DNA of 64,000 bases from Paenibacillus faecis (GCF_008084145.1 NZ_VSDO01000006.1:157190-221189), one strand, 5' to 3'. Counted from the stretch's first letter, positions 1-9,084 are shown. Numbers and translations are program-made. The notes: generated from the letters alone by a model not told the origin.

Positions 1-780
1 CACTCAACTGGCTAAAGCCGTAATCATAACCACCCGTCCAACGGGTGGTTTGCTCTTGGGGTATAACCCCCTGTTGCCAAACTGCGCCTAAAGACGCTAG
101 CCTGACAATAAAATTGTTCAGGCTCAGTGTTTTTGTCACTTTCACTTACCAGTTAAACTGGTTTACTTCTTTTTGCTACTGTTTCTGCTGAATGGATCTT
201 CATACTCTTTTACGCTCAGTTTATCAATTGCTTGGTCATGTGCTTCCTGCTCACGTATATATTTAGCGACGGTGGCCTCATTTAAGCCCACAGTGCTGAC
301 GTAGTACCCCTCCGCCCAAAATTTCCGATTTCCATACTTATACTTCAAGCTGGCATGCTTCTCAAATATCATTAGCGAACTCTTTCCCTTTAGATATCCC
401 ATAAACGATGATACAGAGATTTTTGGAGGTATCGCCACTAACATGTGTACATGATCTGGCATCATGTGACCTCTATGATCTCCACTCCCTTGTATTTACA
501 TAACCGCTTGAATATTTCGATTAAGTCTTTCCTCACTTGATTATAGATCTCTTTCCGTCTATACTTCGGGGTGAACACGATGTGGTATTTGCACATCCAT
601 TTCGTGTGGGCTAGACTATAGCTCTTGTTTGCCATCTAAGACCATTCCTTTCATTATTGAGCCTGAACATCTCAATTTTATGGGAATGGTCTTGTTGGTC
701 AAACCCTAGATCCCTCCACCCGCATAGCGGGTGGTTTTTTGTTTCGCACGCTTCGCGTACTCAACTGGCTAAAGCCACTA
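1..780 (-). mobile_element. IS200/IS605-like insertion sequence, probably inactive
   Basis: The element consists of one minus-strand tnpA-like gene flanked by small hairpins, as expected for IS200/IS605 elements, which use subterminal hairpins instead of inverted repeats. Hairpins are at 28-50 (AACCACCCGT / ACGGGTGGTT), 58-70, 99-125 and 716-734 (CCACCCGC / GCGGGTGG followed by six T). An 18-base direct repeat, ACTCAACTGGCTAAAGCC, lies at both outer edges (2-19 and 759-776). The transposase is frameshifted, so the copy can probably move only if helped in trans. The exact ends are uncertain, especially on the left where the window starts. Confidence 0.75.
163..635 (-). pseudogene. tnpA: IS200/IS605 family transposase TnpA, frameshifted
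   Basis: TnpA is a small Y1/HUH single-strand transposase. The ATG at 635 opens a frame reading MANKSYSLAHTKWMCKYHI, the usual IS200 TnpA N-terminus. The second frame (163-465) holds MMPDHVHMLV, with the HVH metal-binding motif, and the C-terminal region. The two frames are separated by loss of one base near 468-473: GAGGTCACATG appears where family members read GAG-GGT-CAC-ATG. Rejoined, the protein would have near-normal length (about 155 residues), so the inactivation looks recent. A single-base sequencing error is the alternative. Confidence 0.85.
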
Positions 781-781
781 A

Positions 782-838
782 CAAAAAAGTCGCTAAATTA
801 GCGACTTTCTATGGAACTATGTTCTTGTCCCTCGACAG
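782..838. repeat. Dispersed terminator-plus-tail repeat, copy 1
   Basis: A perfect stem (GTCGCTAA 789-796, TTAGCGAC 798-805) between A6 and TTT is followed by the tail CTATGGAACTATG and then TTCTTGTCCCTCGACAG. The same arrangement recurs at 5903-5959, its tail recurs at 35874-35908, and a diverged copy is at 51404-51445. The stem would work as a terminator in either direction and sits just downstream of the ABC exporter gene ending at 885. The tail is not explained by termination. Confidence 0.6.
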
Positions 839-884
839 TTGATAAATTGGATGCGTTGCATTAGTTGATGCTTGAATGTGTCCG

Positions 885-2702
885 TTAATCCCACTCAAAG
901 GCACCTGTGTACAATTGATAATAAATCCCTTTAGCCGCCAGCAGCTGCTCGTGATCCCCGCGTTCCTTGATTTGGCCTTTTTCAAGAACCATAATGGCAT
1001 CGGAATTTCGTACGGTAGATAACCGGTGGGCGATCACAAACACGGTTCGGCCCTCCATCAGGTTATCCATCCCCTTCTGGACCAGCGCTTCTGTTCGTGT
1101 ATCGATGGATGATGTTGCTTCATCCAGAATCATGACAGGCGGATTGGCAATCGCCGCTCTGGCAATCGCCAGCAATTGACTCTGTCCCTGTGACAGTCCA
1201 TTGCCGTTGCCGTCAAGCCGGGTCTCATACCCGTCAGGCAAACGTTCAATAAAACTCGCCGCATATGACAGCTTCGCAGCCTGGATCACCTCATCGTCAC
1301 TGGCCTCCAGCCTTCCGTATCGAATGTTCTCAGCTACCGTACCCGAGAACAGATGGGTATCCTGCAGTACAATTCCCAGAGAACGCCGCAAATCTGCTTT
1401 TCGAATACGCTGAATATGAATGCCATCATAGATGATCTCGCCTTCTGTAATATCGTAAAAACGATTGAGCAGATTGGCTACGGTAGTCTTGCCCGCACCC
1501 GTTGCGCCTACGAACGCGAGTTTCTGTCCAGGCATGGCATATAACGTCATATTCTGAAGTACCTGTTTCTTTCCGTCATACGTAAAGCTGACGTCCTTAA
1601 ACTCCACGTTGCCTTTCAGTACAACGCTTGTTCCGTCCTCCAGTTTCCAGACCCAACCGTCCTGATTCTGGTTTTTCTCCAAGGTCACACGGCCCTCATC
1701 TGCTTCAGGCTGTTCATCCATCAGGTTAAAGATCCGCTGAGCCCCTGCAAGTGCTACGACAAACATGCTGACTTGCGAGGAAATTTCGGCAATGGGCATT
1801 GTGAAATTACGGGATAAACTCAGAAAAGCAGCGATAATTCCCAGACTCAGACCGGCATTCCAGCCCGATAACGCCATAGCTCCGCCTGCAATGGCCACAA
1901 GCACGTAGATTAGTGTGGCCAGATTCGCATTGATTGGCATGAGGATATTCGAATATTTGTTAGCTGTCGCCGAGTCGTCAAATAATCTATCATTCAGGCG
2001 AGCGAATTGTTCCATCACTTTTTGCTCGCGACCGAACACCTGCACCACTTTTTGCCCATGAATGATCTCCTCGATATATCCATCCACCACACCGATCGAT
2101 TCCTGCTGCCGGAAAAAGTGCTGGGTTGCCTTAGTACCCACGGTTTTTGTAATCCAGAGCATGGCAAGCGCACCAAGCACAACCACGATCGTTAACGGCA
2201 CATCCAGATACAACATCGTACCGAGAACGACCAACACTGTCACCGCAGTGGACAACAGCTGGGACAATCCATCCGTCAGCATCATGTTCAGCGTGTCCAC
2301 ATCGTTCGTGTAATGACTCATAATATCCCCGTGGGCTTTACGGTCAAAATATTTAATCGGCAGCTTCTGCATGTGATCGAATAAGCGGTCACGAATCCTC
2401 TTCATAATCTGTTGCGAGATCGTAATCATCAGCCGTTTCGAGACAAACGTACTAATGACCCCAGCAGCGTAGATTACAGCCAGAATGATTAAAGCCTGTA
2501 ACAAGGCGTCAAACACTGGATTCTGATTTCCGAGCAACGGTGTAATATAGTCGTCGATCAGCAATCGCAGAAAGGTCGCAGAAGCGACAGAGACGGCGGA
2601 ACTAACCAGAACTAGGAACAGCGCCAATGCCGTTTTGAATTTGTAATATTTAAAGTAGGCCAGCAGACGTTTTATTGTCCGGCCGTAATTGATGTTATCC
2701 AT
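885..2702 (-). CDS. Heterodimeric multidrug ABC exporter, subunit with divergent signature (LmrD/BmrD-like)
   Basis: This is a half-transporter of 605 residues, with an N-terminal six-helix membrane domain (about 20-310) and a C-terminal nucleotide-binding domain. It shows Walker A GATGAGKTT near residue 399, a signature written LSQGQ instead of LSGGQ near 501, and Walker B VMILDEAT with the catalytic Glu. In family members such as LmrCD and BmrCD, one subunit has this altered signature and pairs with a partner that lacks the catalytic Glu. I chose the ATG at 2702 because it overlaps the stop of the upstream gene by 8 bases (2695-2702), giving translational coupling. The longer frame running into that gene is not plausible. 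The substrate is unknown; drug efflux is inferred from the MerR context. Confidence 0.9.
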   Translation of the reverse strand: MDNINYGRTIKRLLAYFKYYKFKTALALFLVLVSSAVSVASATFLRLLIDDYITPLLGNQNPVFDALLQALIILAVIYAAGVISTFVSKRLMITISQQIMKRIRDRLFDHMQKLPIKYFDRKAHGDIMSHYTNDVDTLNMMLTDGLSQLLSTAVTVLVVLGTMLYLDVPLTIVVVLGALAMLWITKTVGTKATQHFFRQQESIGVVDGYIEEIIHGQKVVQVFGREQKVMEQFARLNDRLFDDSATANKYSNILMPINANLATLIYVLVAIAGGAMALSGWNAGLSLGIIAAFLSLSRNFTMPIAEISSQVSMFVVALAGAQRIFNLMDEQPEADEGRVTLEKNQNQDGWVWKLEDGTSVVLKGNVEFKDVSFTYDGKKQVLQNMTLYAMPGQKLAFVGATGAGKTTVANLLNRFYDITEGEIIYDGIHIQRIRKADLRRSLGIVLQDTHLFSGTVAENIRYGRLEASDDEVIQAAKLSYAASFIERLPDGYETRLDGNGNGLSQGQSQLLAIARAAIANPPVMILDEATSSIDTRTEALVQKGMDNLMEGRTVFVIAHRLSTVRNSDAIMVLEKGQIKERGDHEQLLAAKGIYYQLYTGAFEWD

Positions 2703-4431
2703 CCAGTGCTTCACCGCCTTTCGTCTGTGTAAAATAAGCTTCTTGATAAATGGTATTTCTGCCCAGCAGTTCCTGGTGGGTTCCGATATCCACCATCTTG
2801 CCTTCATCCAGCACGACAATTTGATCCGCATCTTCAACCGATGCAATACGCTGGGCAATAATAATTTTGGTTGTATCCGGGATGCTTTCCTTGAAAACGC
2901 TGCGGATTAACGCGTCGGTCCGTGTATCTACAGCGCTGGTGGAATCATCCAGAATCAGAATCTTCGGTTTTTTGAGCAAAGCTCTGGCGATACACAGTCT
3001 CTGCTTCTGACCTCCCGAAACGTTCGTACCGCCTTGTGCCAAATGAGTGTCATATCCATCCGGAAACGTGGAAATAAACTCATGTGCCTGCGCCGCTTTG
3101 CACGCTTCAATCAACTCATCATCGGTGGCATTTTCATTGCCCCAACGCAGGTTCTCCTTAATCGTGCCTTCAAACAGGACGTTCTTTTGCAATACCATCG
3201 CGACCTGGCTGCGAAGCACATTTAAATCGTATTCCTTCACATTGACTCCACTGACAAGGACTTCACCCTCACTGGCATCATATAGACGTGGAATCAGTTG
3301 CACCAAGGTGGACTTTGCACTGCCCGCAGCTCCTATAATACCGATCGTCTGTCCCGAAGCAATTCGCAGATTGATACCTGAAAGAGCATCATTCTCGGCT
3401 TTATCGGAGTAACGGAAGGACACATTACGGAATTCAATCTCTCCACTGTGCAGCTCTGTAACTGGCGATTCCGGACTGGTAATGTCCGGCTGTTCACTTA
3501 ACAGATCATGAATCCGGCCTGCCGAAGCGCGAGCAATGGCAACCATAACAACGACAATGCCCAGGGTCATCAAACTCATTAGAATTTGCATGGAATACGT
3601 GAATACACTCGTAAGCTCACCGGTAGTCATGCTTCCACCCACAACCAGTTTAGCTCCAATCCAGGAGATGATCAGCATCACGGCATACAGCACAATTTGC
3701 ATCAGTGGAAGTTCGTACGACATAATGCGTTCTGCCTTAACCATCTGTGCAAATATCCGCTGAGATACGGCTTGAAACTTGGATACCTCACGCTCTTCTC
3801 GTACATAGGATTTCACGACCCGAATGCCGCGTACATTTTCCTGAACAACTTTATTCAGATCATCGTAACTGCCAAATGCACGCTCAAAAATCGGAAAAGA
3901 ATACTTCATGATGATGATCATGCCAATAGCCAGGACAGGGATAACAACCATGAACCAAGCAGCAATGGACGGGCTGATGCGATACGTCATAATCGTCGCA
4001 AAAATCATCATCACCGGACTGTGAAAGGCAATCCTGATAATCATTAGAAATGCATTTTGCACATGCGTAATATCCGTAGTCAGCCTGGTGACGATACCTG
4101 AGGTTGAGAATTTATCCATATTGGAATACGACAGCCGCTGCACATGACGGAACAGGTCGTAACGCAAATTTTTTCCGAACCCCGACATGGCAATCGCAGA
4201 ATGCTTACCCGCCAGCGCCCCAAAGACCAGAGACACAAGGGCAAACAACACCAGAATCAAGCCGTACTTCATCACCTGATTCATCTGCCCCCCCGTGATC
4301 CCCTGATCAATTAATTCGGCCATAAACAGCGGGATTATGGCTTCCATGGCCACTTCACCAAGTAAAAACAAAGGGGTCAGCCACGTATCTTTTTTATATT
4401 CCCGTACACTTTGCAGTAATTTCCTTACCAT
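2695..4431 (-). CDS. Heterodimeric multidrug ABC exporter, degenerate-site subunit (LmrC/BmrC-like)
   Basis: First gene of the exporter operon, 578 residues, with a six-helix membrane domain followed by an ATPase domain. Walker A reads GAAGSAKST (near residue 362), the signature is the normal VSGGQ, and Walker B ends ILILDDST, so Asp replaces the catalytic Glu. Together with the LSQGQ of its partner this builds the degenerate nucleotide site typical of asymmetric exporters (LmrCD, BmrCD, TM287/288). Of three in-frame ATGs, the one at 4431 is best spaced from GAGGAG (4439-4444). Expression should be controlled by the MerR-type promoter at 4504-4534. Confidence 0.92.
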   Translation of the reverse strand: MVRKLLQSVREYKKDTWLTPLFLLGEVAMEAIIPLFMAELIDQGITGGQMNQVMKYGLILVLFALVSLVFGALAGKHSAIAMSGFGKNLRYDLFRHVQRLSYSNMDKFSTSGIVTRLTTDITHVQNAFLMIIRIAFHSPVMMIFATIMTYRISPSIAAWFMVVIPVLAIGMIIIMKYSFPIFERAFGSYDDLNKVVQENVRGIRVVKSYVREEREVSKFQAVSQRIFAQMVKAERIMSYELPLMQIVLYAVMLIISWIGAKLVVGGSMTTGELTSVFTYSMQILMSLMTLGIVVVMVAIARASAGRIHDLLSEQPDITSPESPVTELHSGEIEFRNVSFRYSDKAENDALSGINLRIASGQTIGIIGAAGSAKSTLVQLIPRLYDASEGEVLVSGVNVKEYDLNVLRSQVAMVLQKNVLFEGTIKENLRWGNENATDDELIEACKAAQAHEFISTFPDGYDTHLAQGGTNVSGGQKQRLCIARALLKKPKILILDDSTSAVDTRTDALIRSVFKESIPDTTKIIIAQRIASVEDADQIVVLDEGKMVDIGTHQELLGRNTIYQEAYFTQTKGGEALDG

Positions 4432-4503
4432 AAGCATTCTCCTCATCTAAAATAAACACACTGATCTGCGATCAAAAGTAGACTCACGATCAGAACAGAT
4501 GCT

Positions 4504-4534
4504 ATTATAAACTGTATAGTAACTATACAGTCAA
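4504..4534 (-). promoter_or_regulatory. MerR-type promoter with 19-bp spacer and operator dyad
   Basis: On the minus strand a TTGACT -35 (4529-4534) and a perfect TATAAT -10 (4504-4509) are 19 bases apart. The overlong spacer holds a perfect palindrome with 10-base arms, ACTGTATAGT / ACTATACAGT, at 4511-4531 with one central base. This is the known design of MerR-activated promoters, where the regulator twists DNA to realign the boxes. It drives the ABC exporter and lies 28 bases from the start of the divergent merR-like gene. Confidence 0.9.
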
Positions 4535-4561
4535 TCCGCTTTTTTTGACCGGGGGGTACTT

Positions 4562-5401
4562 ATGCATCCAAATGAAATGCTGTCCATTAGTGCTTTTTCC
4601 AAGCTGTCCGAGGTTTCGCGCAAAACCCTCATTTACTACGACCGCATCGGTCTGTTCAAACCTGCCTTTGTGGCCGATAACGGTTATCGCTATTACAGCC
4701 ACAGCCAGTTTGAAACGATCGGCGTTATTCATATTTTCAAAGAGCTGGGCATGTCCCTGGAGGAAATTCAGCAGCATCTCGGTGAGCGTTCTCCGAAAAC
4801 CACCCTTCGATTGCTGTGTAAACAGGAGGAAAATCTGCAACTGCAGATCGCCAAGTTGACTCGGGCGAAACAAATGATTATACAGCGTGCGGAAAATATA
4901 GAGCAATCCATGCATCTGGACACCAGCCAAATGTATGTCATCTGGCAACCTAAAACCCCCTTGCTGCTGAGCCGCCGCATCTACTCATCCAAAAAGGAGT
5001 TCCCTGATGAGCTCTGGGAGGATTTTCGGGTCCGGCTAAACAAGGAGCATGCGCCACTTGGATACCCCAGTGGGGTCATCATTCCCAAAGAAGATCTGCT
5101 GAAGACGAATGGCGACATGATCTCCCATATGTACAGCTTCATGACGACAAAACATCACAAACAGGCCTATATGCCGGAGGGATTCTATCTCGTGTCTTAT
5201 GCCAGAGCAGATTATGGGGATACCGATAAGATCTATGCGCAAATCTTTAAATATATAAAGGAGAAACAGTACGTCATTAAGGGCGATGCTTACGAGGATT
5301 ACATGCAGGATGAGATCGTATTGCAACATGCAGAGGATTATCTGGTTCGGGTTATGGTGCACATTGAGGAACCGGCAGATGGTTATCATTTTGGAGAATA
5401 A
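4562..5401 (+). CDS. MerR family regulator with GyrI-like effector domain
   Basis: The protein has 279 residues. An N-terminal MerR winged helix (about 5-75; LSISAFSKLSEVSRKTLIYYD, then NGYRYYS) is followed by a coiled linker (about 80-120) and a C-terminal domain resembling GyrI/AraC effector-binding folds, which take cationic or hydrophobic drugs in BmrR. The gene is divergent from the exporter genes and next to their MerR-type promoter, so it is most likely their drug-responsive activator. The ATG at 4562 follows a GGGGGG stretch with suitable spacing. The effector is unknown. Confidence 0.9.
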   Translation: MHPNEMLSISAFSKLSEVSRKTLIYYDRIGLFKPAFVADNGYRYYSHSQFETIGVIHIFKELGMSLEEIQQHLGERSPKTTLRLLCKQEENLQLQIAKLTRAKQMIIQRAENIEQSMHLDTSQMYVIWQPKTPLLLSRRIYSSKKEFPDELWEDFRVRLNKEHAPLGYPSGVIIPKEDLLKTNGDMISHMYSFMTTKHHKQAYMPEGFYLVSYARADYGDTDKIYAQIFKYIKEKQYVIKGDAYEDYMQDEIVLQHAEDYLVRVMVHIEEPADGYHFGE

Positions 5402-5742
5402 GACGGATGCGCAGCGTCTGGATACCTTTGGAGGTGGCCGGTACGGCGCTCTCGGCGTACAACCACGCTTCCTGTCCAAATTTCGGAGTCTCCCCTTTTT
5501 GCAGCACAGGATAAGGCGCGAACACGAAAGTCGCTCCTTGCAGCGCATGGGTTTGGCTGTAAGCAAACCGCCTCGAGTAATGCACTTATTTCGCGGACGA
5601 TAGCTTTTGCGCGGTACGCTCCAACAGGGAGTTCCCAATGCGATTTTTCTTGAGAGTCTACAGATCGAAACGTCGTCGTCTCGATATCAATTCGCGACCC
5701 AAGTCGCAGACTGCTATCCTCAATTTTGATTCGATATTTCAA
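5352..5742 (-). pseudogene. Frameshifted gene of unknown function
   Basis: A TTG at 5742 follows a very strong GGGGGGAG ribosome site and opens a frame beginning MKYRIKIEDSSLRLGSRID. Coding character switches to the next frame near 5585-5600 (YSRRFAYSQTHALQG onward, ending at 5352), so one indel is likely. Rejoined it would make about 125 residues. I do not recognise the family. Its 3' end overlaps the end of the convergent merR-like gene by about 50 bases, which suggests truncation or decay at that end. Confidence 0.45.
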
Positions 5743-5902
5743 TTCATCTCCCCCCTTTCGTTATTTCTGACAGTATAATTTCAATTGACATACTTGAAAA
5801 GTACGCACTTTTGGGTATGTCAATTTCAATGAAGTGACTTAGTTTCATGAAGGAAACCTTAGTTAACATCAGGATAGAAGATACACATTTGTGACGATAA
5901 AA

Positions 5903-5959
5903 CAAAAAAGCCGCTATTTTAGCGACTTTCTATGGGAACATGATCTTGTCCCCCGACAT
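5903..5959. repeat. Dispersed terminator-plus-tail repeat, copy 2
   Basis: A6 and a GCCGCTA / TAGCGAC stem with TTT are followed by TCTATGGGAACATGA and then TCTTGTCCCCCGACAT. It matches copy 1 at 782-838 over the stem and tail. It stands alone in an intergenic stretch upstream of the TTG-start pseudogene, so it is not obviously any gene's terminator. Confidence 0.6.
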
Positions 5960-6009
5960 TACCCCTTTCTCTTTTTGATTTCTTTCCATAATCGTGTTAA
6001 CAAAAAATA

Positions 6010-6040
6010 AAACCCGTTGGAACTAATCATCAACGGGTTT
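6010..6040 (-). terminator. Terminator after the GH43 fragment
   Basis: Perfect 10-base stem AAACCCGTTG (6010-6019) and CAACGGGTTT (6031-6040). Read on the minus strand it is followed by a T-rich tail and begins 8 bases beyond the stop of the minus-strand GH43 remnant. Confidence 0.75.
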
Positions 6041-6047
6041 TAAAAAT

Positions 6048-6218
6048 TCAATTTTTAACATATACATCAACCGATTTTTGGAGTTTGATATTCTCATCAT
6101 CTGGTTTGCTCATGACCGAAGCTGTGAAGTAATACCAGCCGTCGGTATGTTTGTACACCCAAGGATCGGCGCGGTTTACCCGTGCCCCGCCAGCCGGGGA
6201 TGCATGTCTACCGTTCAT
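6048..6218 (-). pseudogene. Truncated GH43 glycoside hydrolase fragment
   Basis: A 56-residue frame contains ADPWVYKHTDGWYYF, the N-terminal catalytic blade of family 43 arabinofuranosidases and xylosidases; its first Asp is the general base in the family. After this the protein jumps to a lysine-rich tail (DDENIKLQKSVDVYVKN) that is not GH43-like and then stops. The rest of a normal protein of about 300 residues or more is missing, so this is the fused relic of a deletion. It lies 278 bases upstream of the intact GH127 gene on the other strand, so an arabinan or arabinoxylan locus has partly decayed here. Confidence 0.7.
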
Positions 6219-6495
6219 GCATTACCAAATTAGCACAGCATTGTTTTATGTAAATATGAATTTATTTATATATATTTAAAGTTAAATTCGAAAATCGATA
6301 CCAGTACAAGCCGCTGGCGCTGTCAATATCCCGGTTTACCATAACGTGAGCTGTACTGTTTTGTCATCTTCTTTTTCATGAAATCTACCCTTTTGACACA
6401 TATTCGAACGTTGCTCTATTTACGCACACCCCGTGCAAAATATAAGCTTTAAGTGAAAACTCGCTAATATAATCTAAATATAGGAGAATAAAAAT

Positions 6496-9084
6496 ATGAC
6501 CTTAGATAACAAACCGCTTCTGGCAACCTTGCAGCCTCACATTCAAAGCTTTCCCATGAATCAAGTTATGCTGACCGACCCGTATATGGTTAACGCTTTT
6601 GCCAAAGAAATCCTCTATCTCAAAAGCTATAACCCCGACCGGCTCCTCGCCGGTTTCCGCGAAAACCGGGGGCTCACTCCCAAAAGCGAAAAATACCCCG
6701 GCTGGGAAAATACCGAAATCAGAGGGCATACGCTGGGTCATTATCTGACTGCGCTGGCACAGGCCTACCAGAGTACCGGCAGCAGCGGGCTTTTGCAACG
6801 GCTGGAATATATCATTGATGAACTGGCGGAATGCCAATTCGAGAATGGCTATTTGTCGGCTTTTCCCGAGAATCTGTTCGATAATGTGGAAAATAAACAG
6901 CCTGCCTGGGTTCCCTGGTATACCATGCACAAAATCATCGCAGGTCTGGTCGCCGTCTACAGCTCAACCCGCAGCACAGCGGCGTACAGCGTAGTTTCCC
7001 GGCTGGGTGAGTGGGTGTACCGCCGCGTCTCTGCCTGGTCGCCAGAAATTCAGGAACGGGTACTCGCAGTTGAGTACGGAGGAATGAACGATTGCCTGTA
7101 TGACCTGTATAAGATTACGCAAGACGAGCACCATCTGTACGCAGCCCATATGTTCGATGAGCTGACGTTGTTCACGCCGATCCATGAAGGCCGGGATATT
7201 CTCAAGGGCAAACACGCCAATACAACGATTCCGAAGTTTCTCGGTGCGCTCAACCGTTATCTTGTACTGGGAGAAGGCGAGCGTTTCTATCTGGAAGCTG
7301 CAGTACAGTTCTGGGACATGGTTGTCAATCACCATAGCTATGTTACAGGCGGGAACAGCGAATGGGAGCATTTCGGCGACCCGGATATTCTGGACAGGGA
7401 ACGCTCCAACTTTACCGCCGAAACCTGCAACACTTACAATATGCTGAAGCTGACCAGAGAATTGTTCAAGCTCACGGGCGATAACAAATATGCGAATTTC
7501 TACGAGAATACATTCATCAATGCCATTCTTTCGTCACAGCATCCGCACACCGGCATGACGATGTATTTTCAGCCGATGGCTACGGGCTATTTCAAGGTGT
7601 ACAGTTCACCTTTCGAGCATTTCTGGTGCTGCACCGGAACTGGCATGGAGAGCTTCACCAAGCTGAATGACAGCCTGTATTTCCACCGCGGCAACAGCAT
7701 TTACATTAATCAATATGCCAGCTCCAGCCTGGTGTCGGAACAGCACCGGATTGAGCTGACACAGTCGGCTAATCTTCCTTATAACGACACGGTAACATTT
7801 AGTGTACGTACCCTGGGCAGCCTGGAAGCCACAATTGCGCTGCATTTGCGCATCCCAGAGTGGATCGCCGGGACGATGCAAATTCAATTGAACGGCGAGG
7901 CGGTGGCCTACAAGACTGAAGGCGGTTATGCTGTTCTGGAGAATAGCTGGAAGGATGGCGACAAGCTGAGTATTCAATTGCCGATGAAGCCGTACTACCA
8001 CACACTGCCAGACGCGCCGAATGTAGTGGCTTTCAAGTATGGGCCGGTGGTACTCAGCGCCGCTTTGGGTACAGAAGATCTGGCGCAGTCAGCAACAGGA
8101 GTGGCCGTCAGTGTGCCAACGAAGAATATGCTGATCAAGGATTTCATTACGCTTTCGAACCAGAACATCGGCGATTGGCTTGACCGCTTCGAAGAGCATT
8201 TTGTACGCAGCAATGATGAACTGGTTTTCGTCCTGCGGGGAACAGATGAGGATGGGCGGCTGGAATTCACACCGCATTACAAGCAGCATGAGGAACGGTA
8301 CGGCATCTACTGGAAGCTCGTAGAACCGGATTCGAAGGAACTACAGGAGCATATTTTGCAGGGGAAACAAAATCAAGCCATCCGTGCGGCCACCATTGAC
8401 AGTCTGCCGGTAGGCAATGATCAATACGAGCTTGAGCATGGCGTCAAGGGAGAGAATACATCCGTTGCCGTCTGGGACGGGTATACCCTGAGACAAGCGG
8501 AGAACAACGGCTGGTTCAGCTACCGGCTGAAGGTGCTTCCTGATCAGGACAACTATTTGTCTGTCACCTGCTTCTCCGGCAACAACGGCAGAACCCTTGA
8601 TATTTATATAGACGGTGAGCTGCTTGTCAGCGATACTCTCATGATAGATAAGGTCCGCACCTTCTATACCAAACGCTATCTCATTCCAGCAGAGTGGATA
8701 CAGTCCTCCACCGAGGTAGAAGTGAAATTTGTCATTCCGGGGCAAAAGAACGGAATCTTTGATCTGCTGCGGATGATGACGAGCTACAGCAGCGATGCGG
8801 AGTTGGCGGATCTGCACTTTAATGCGGGCACCCTCTCCAAAACGTTCGCCCCCGATCAGTCCGACTATACCTTGACAGTGGCCGCCGGCACGCCGGCAGT
8901 GCGGATGCATGCCGTACCGTCGCACAAAAATGCGCTCGTCTATATCAATGACATCCTGATCGAAGATACCCTTCCGAGAACAGTGTTCCTTCCGGATCTT
9001 ATAACGAGCTTGCATATTATCGTCAAGGCGGAAGACCTGGAGACGGCTAAGGAATACAGAGTTACCATTATTAAGCCAGCCTAG
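6496..9084 (+). CDS. GH127-type beta-L-arabinofuranosidase (DUF1680) with C-terminal beta-sandwich domain
   Basis: 862 residues. The N-terminal two thirds are a GH127 (alpha/alpha)6 barrel. GRP signatures seen include GGMNDCLYDLY, AETCNTYNMLKL and FWCCTGTGMESF; the ETC and WCC cysteines correspond to the zinc-binding and nucleophile cysteines known from HypBA1. A beta-rich domain follows. The last about 95 residues (LADLHFNAGTLSKTF onward) resemble the cadherin-like beta-sandwich domain usually found on secreted or surface proteins. No signal peptide is seen, so it probably acts in the cytoplasm on imported arabinose-containing oligosaccharides. The ATG at 6496 follows AGGAG. The gene is followed by its own terminator and then an AraC regulator on the same strand. 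Confidence 0.9.
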   Translation: MTLDNKPLLATLQPHIQSFPMNQVMLTDPYMVNAFAKEILYLKSYNPDRLLAGFRENRGLTPKSEKYPGWENTEIRGHTLGHYLTALAQAYQSTGSSGLLQRLEYIIDELAECQFENGYLSAFPENLFDNVENKQPAWVPWYTMHKIIAGLVAVYSSTRSTAAYSVVSRLGEWVYRRVSAWSPEIQERVLAVEYGGMNDCLYDLYKITQDEHHLYAAHMFDELTLFTPIHEGRDILKGKHANTTIPKFLGALNRYLVLGEGERFYLEAAVQFWDMVVNHHSYVTGGNSEWEHFGDPDILDRERSNFTAETCNTYNMLKLTRELFKLTGDNKYANFYENTFINAILSSQHPHTGMTMYFQPMATGYFKVYSSPFEHFWCCTGTGMESFTKLNDSLYFHRGNSIYINQYASSSLVSEQHRIELTQSANLPYNDTVTFSVRTLGSLEATIALHLRIPEWIAGTMQIQLNGEAVAYKTEGGYAVLENSWKDGDKLSIQLPMKPYYHTLPDAPNVVAFKYGPVVLSAALGTEDLAQSATGVAVSVPTKNMLIKDFITLSNQNIGDWLDRFEEHFVRSNDELVFVLRGTDEDGRLEFTPHYKQHEERYGIYWKLVEPDSKELQEHILQGKQNQAIRAATIDSLPVGNDQYELEHGVKGENTSVAVWDGYTLRQAENNGWFSYRLKVLPDQDNYLSVTCFSGNNGRTLDIYIDGELLVSDTLMIDKVRTFYTKRYLIPAEWIQSSTEVEVKFVIPGQKNGIFDLLRMMTSYSSDAELADLHFNAGTLSKTFAPDQSDYTLTVAAGTPAVRMHAVPSHKNALVYINDILIEDTLPRTVFLPDLITSLHIIVKAEDLETAKEYRVTIIKPA

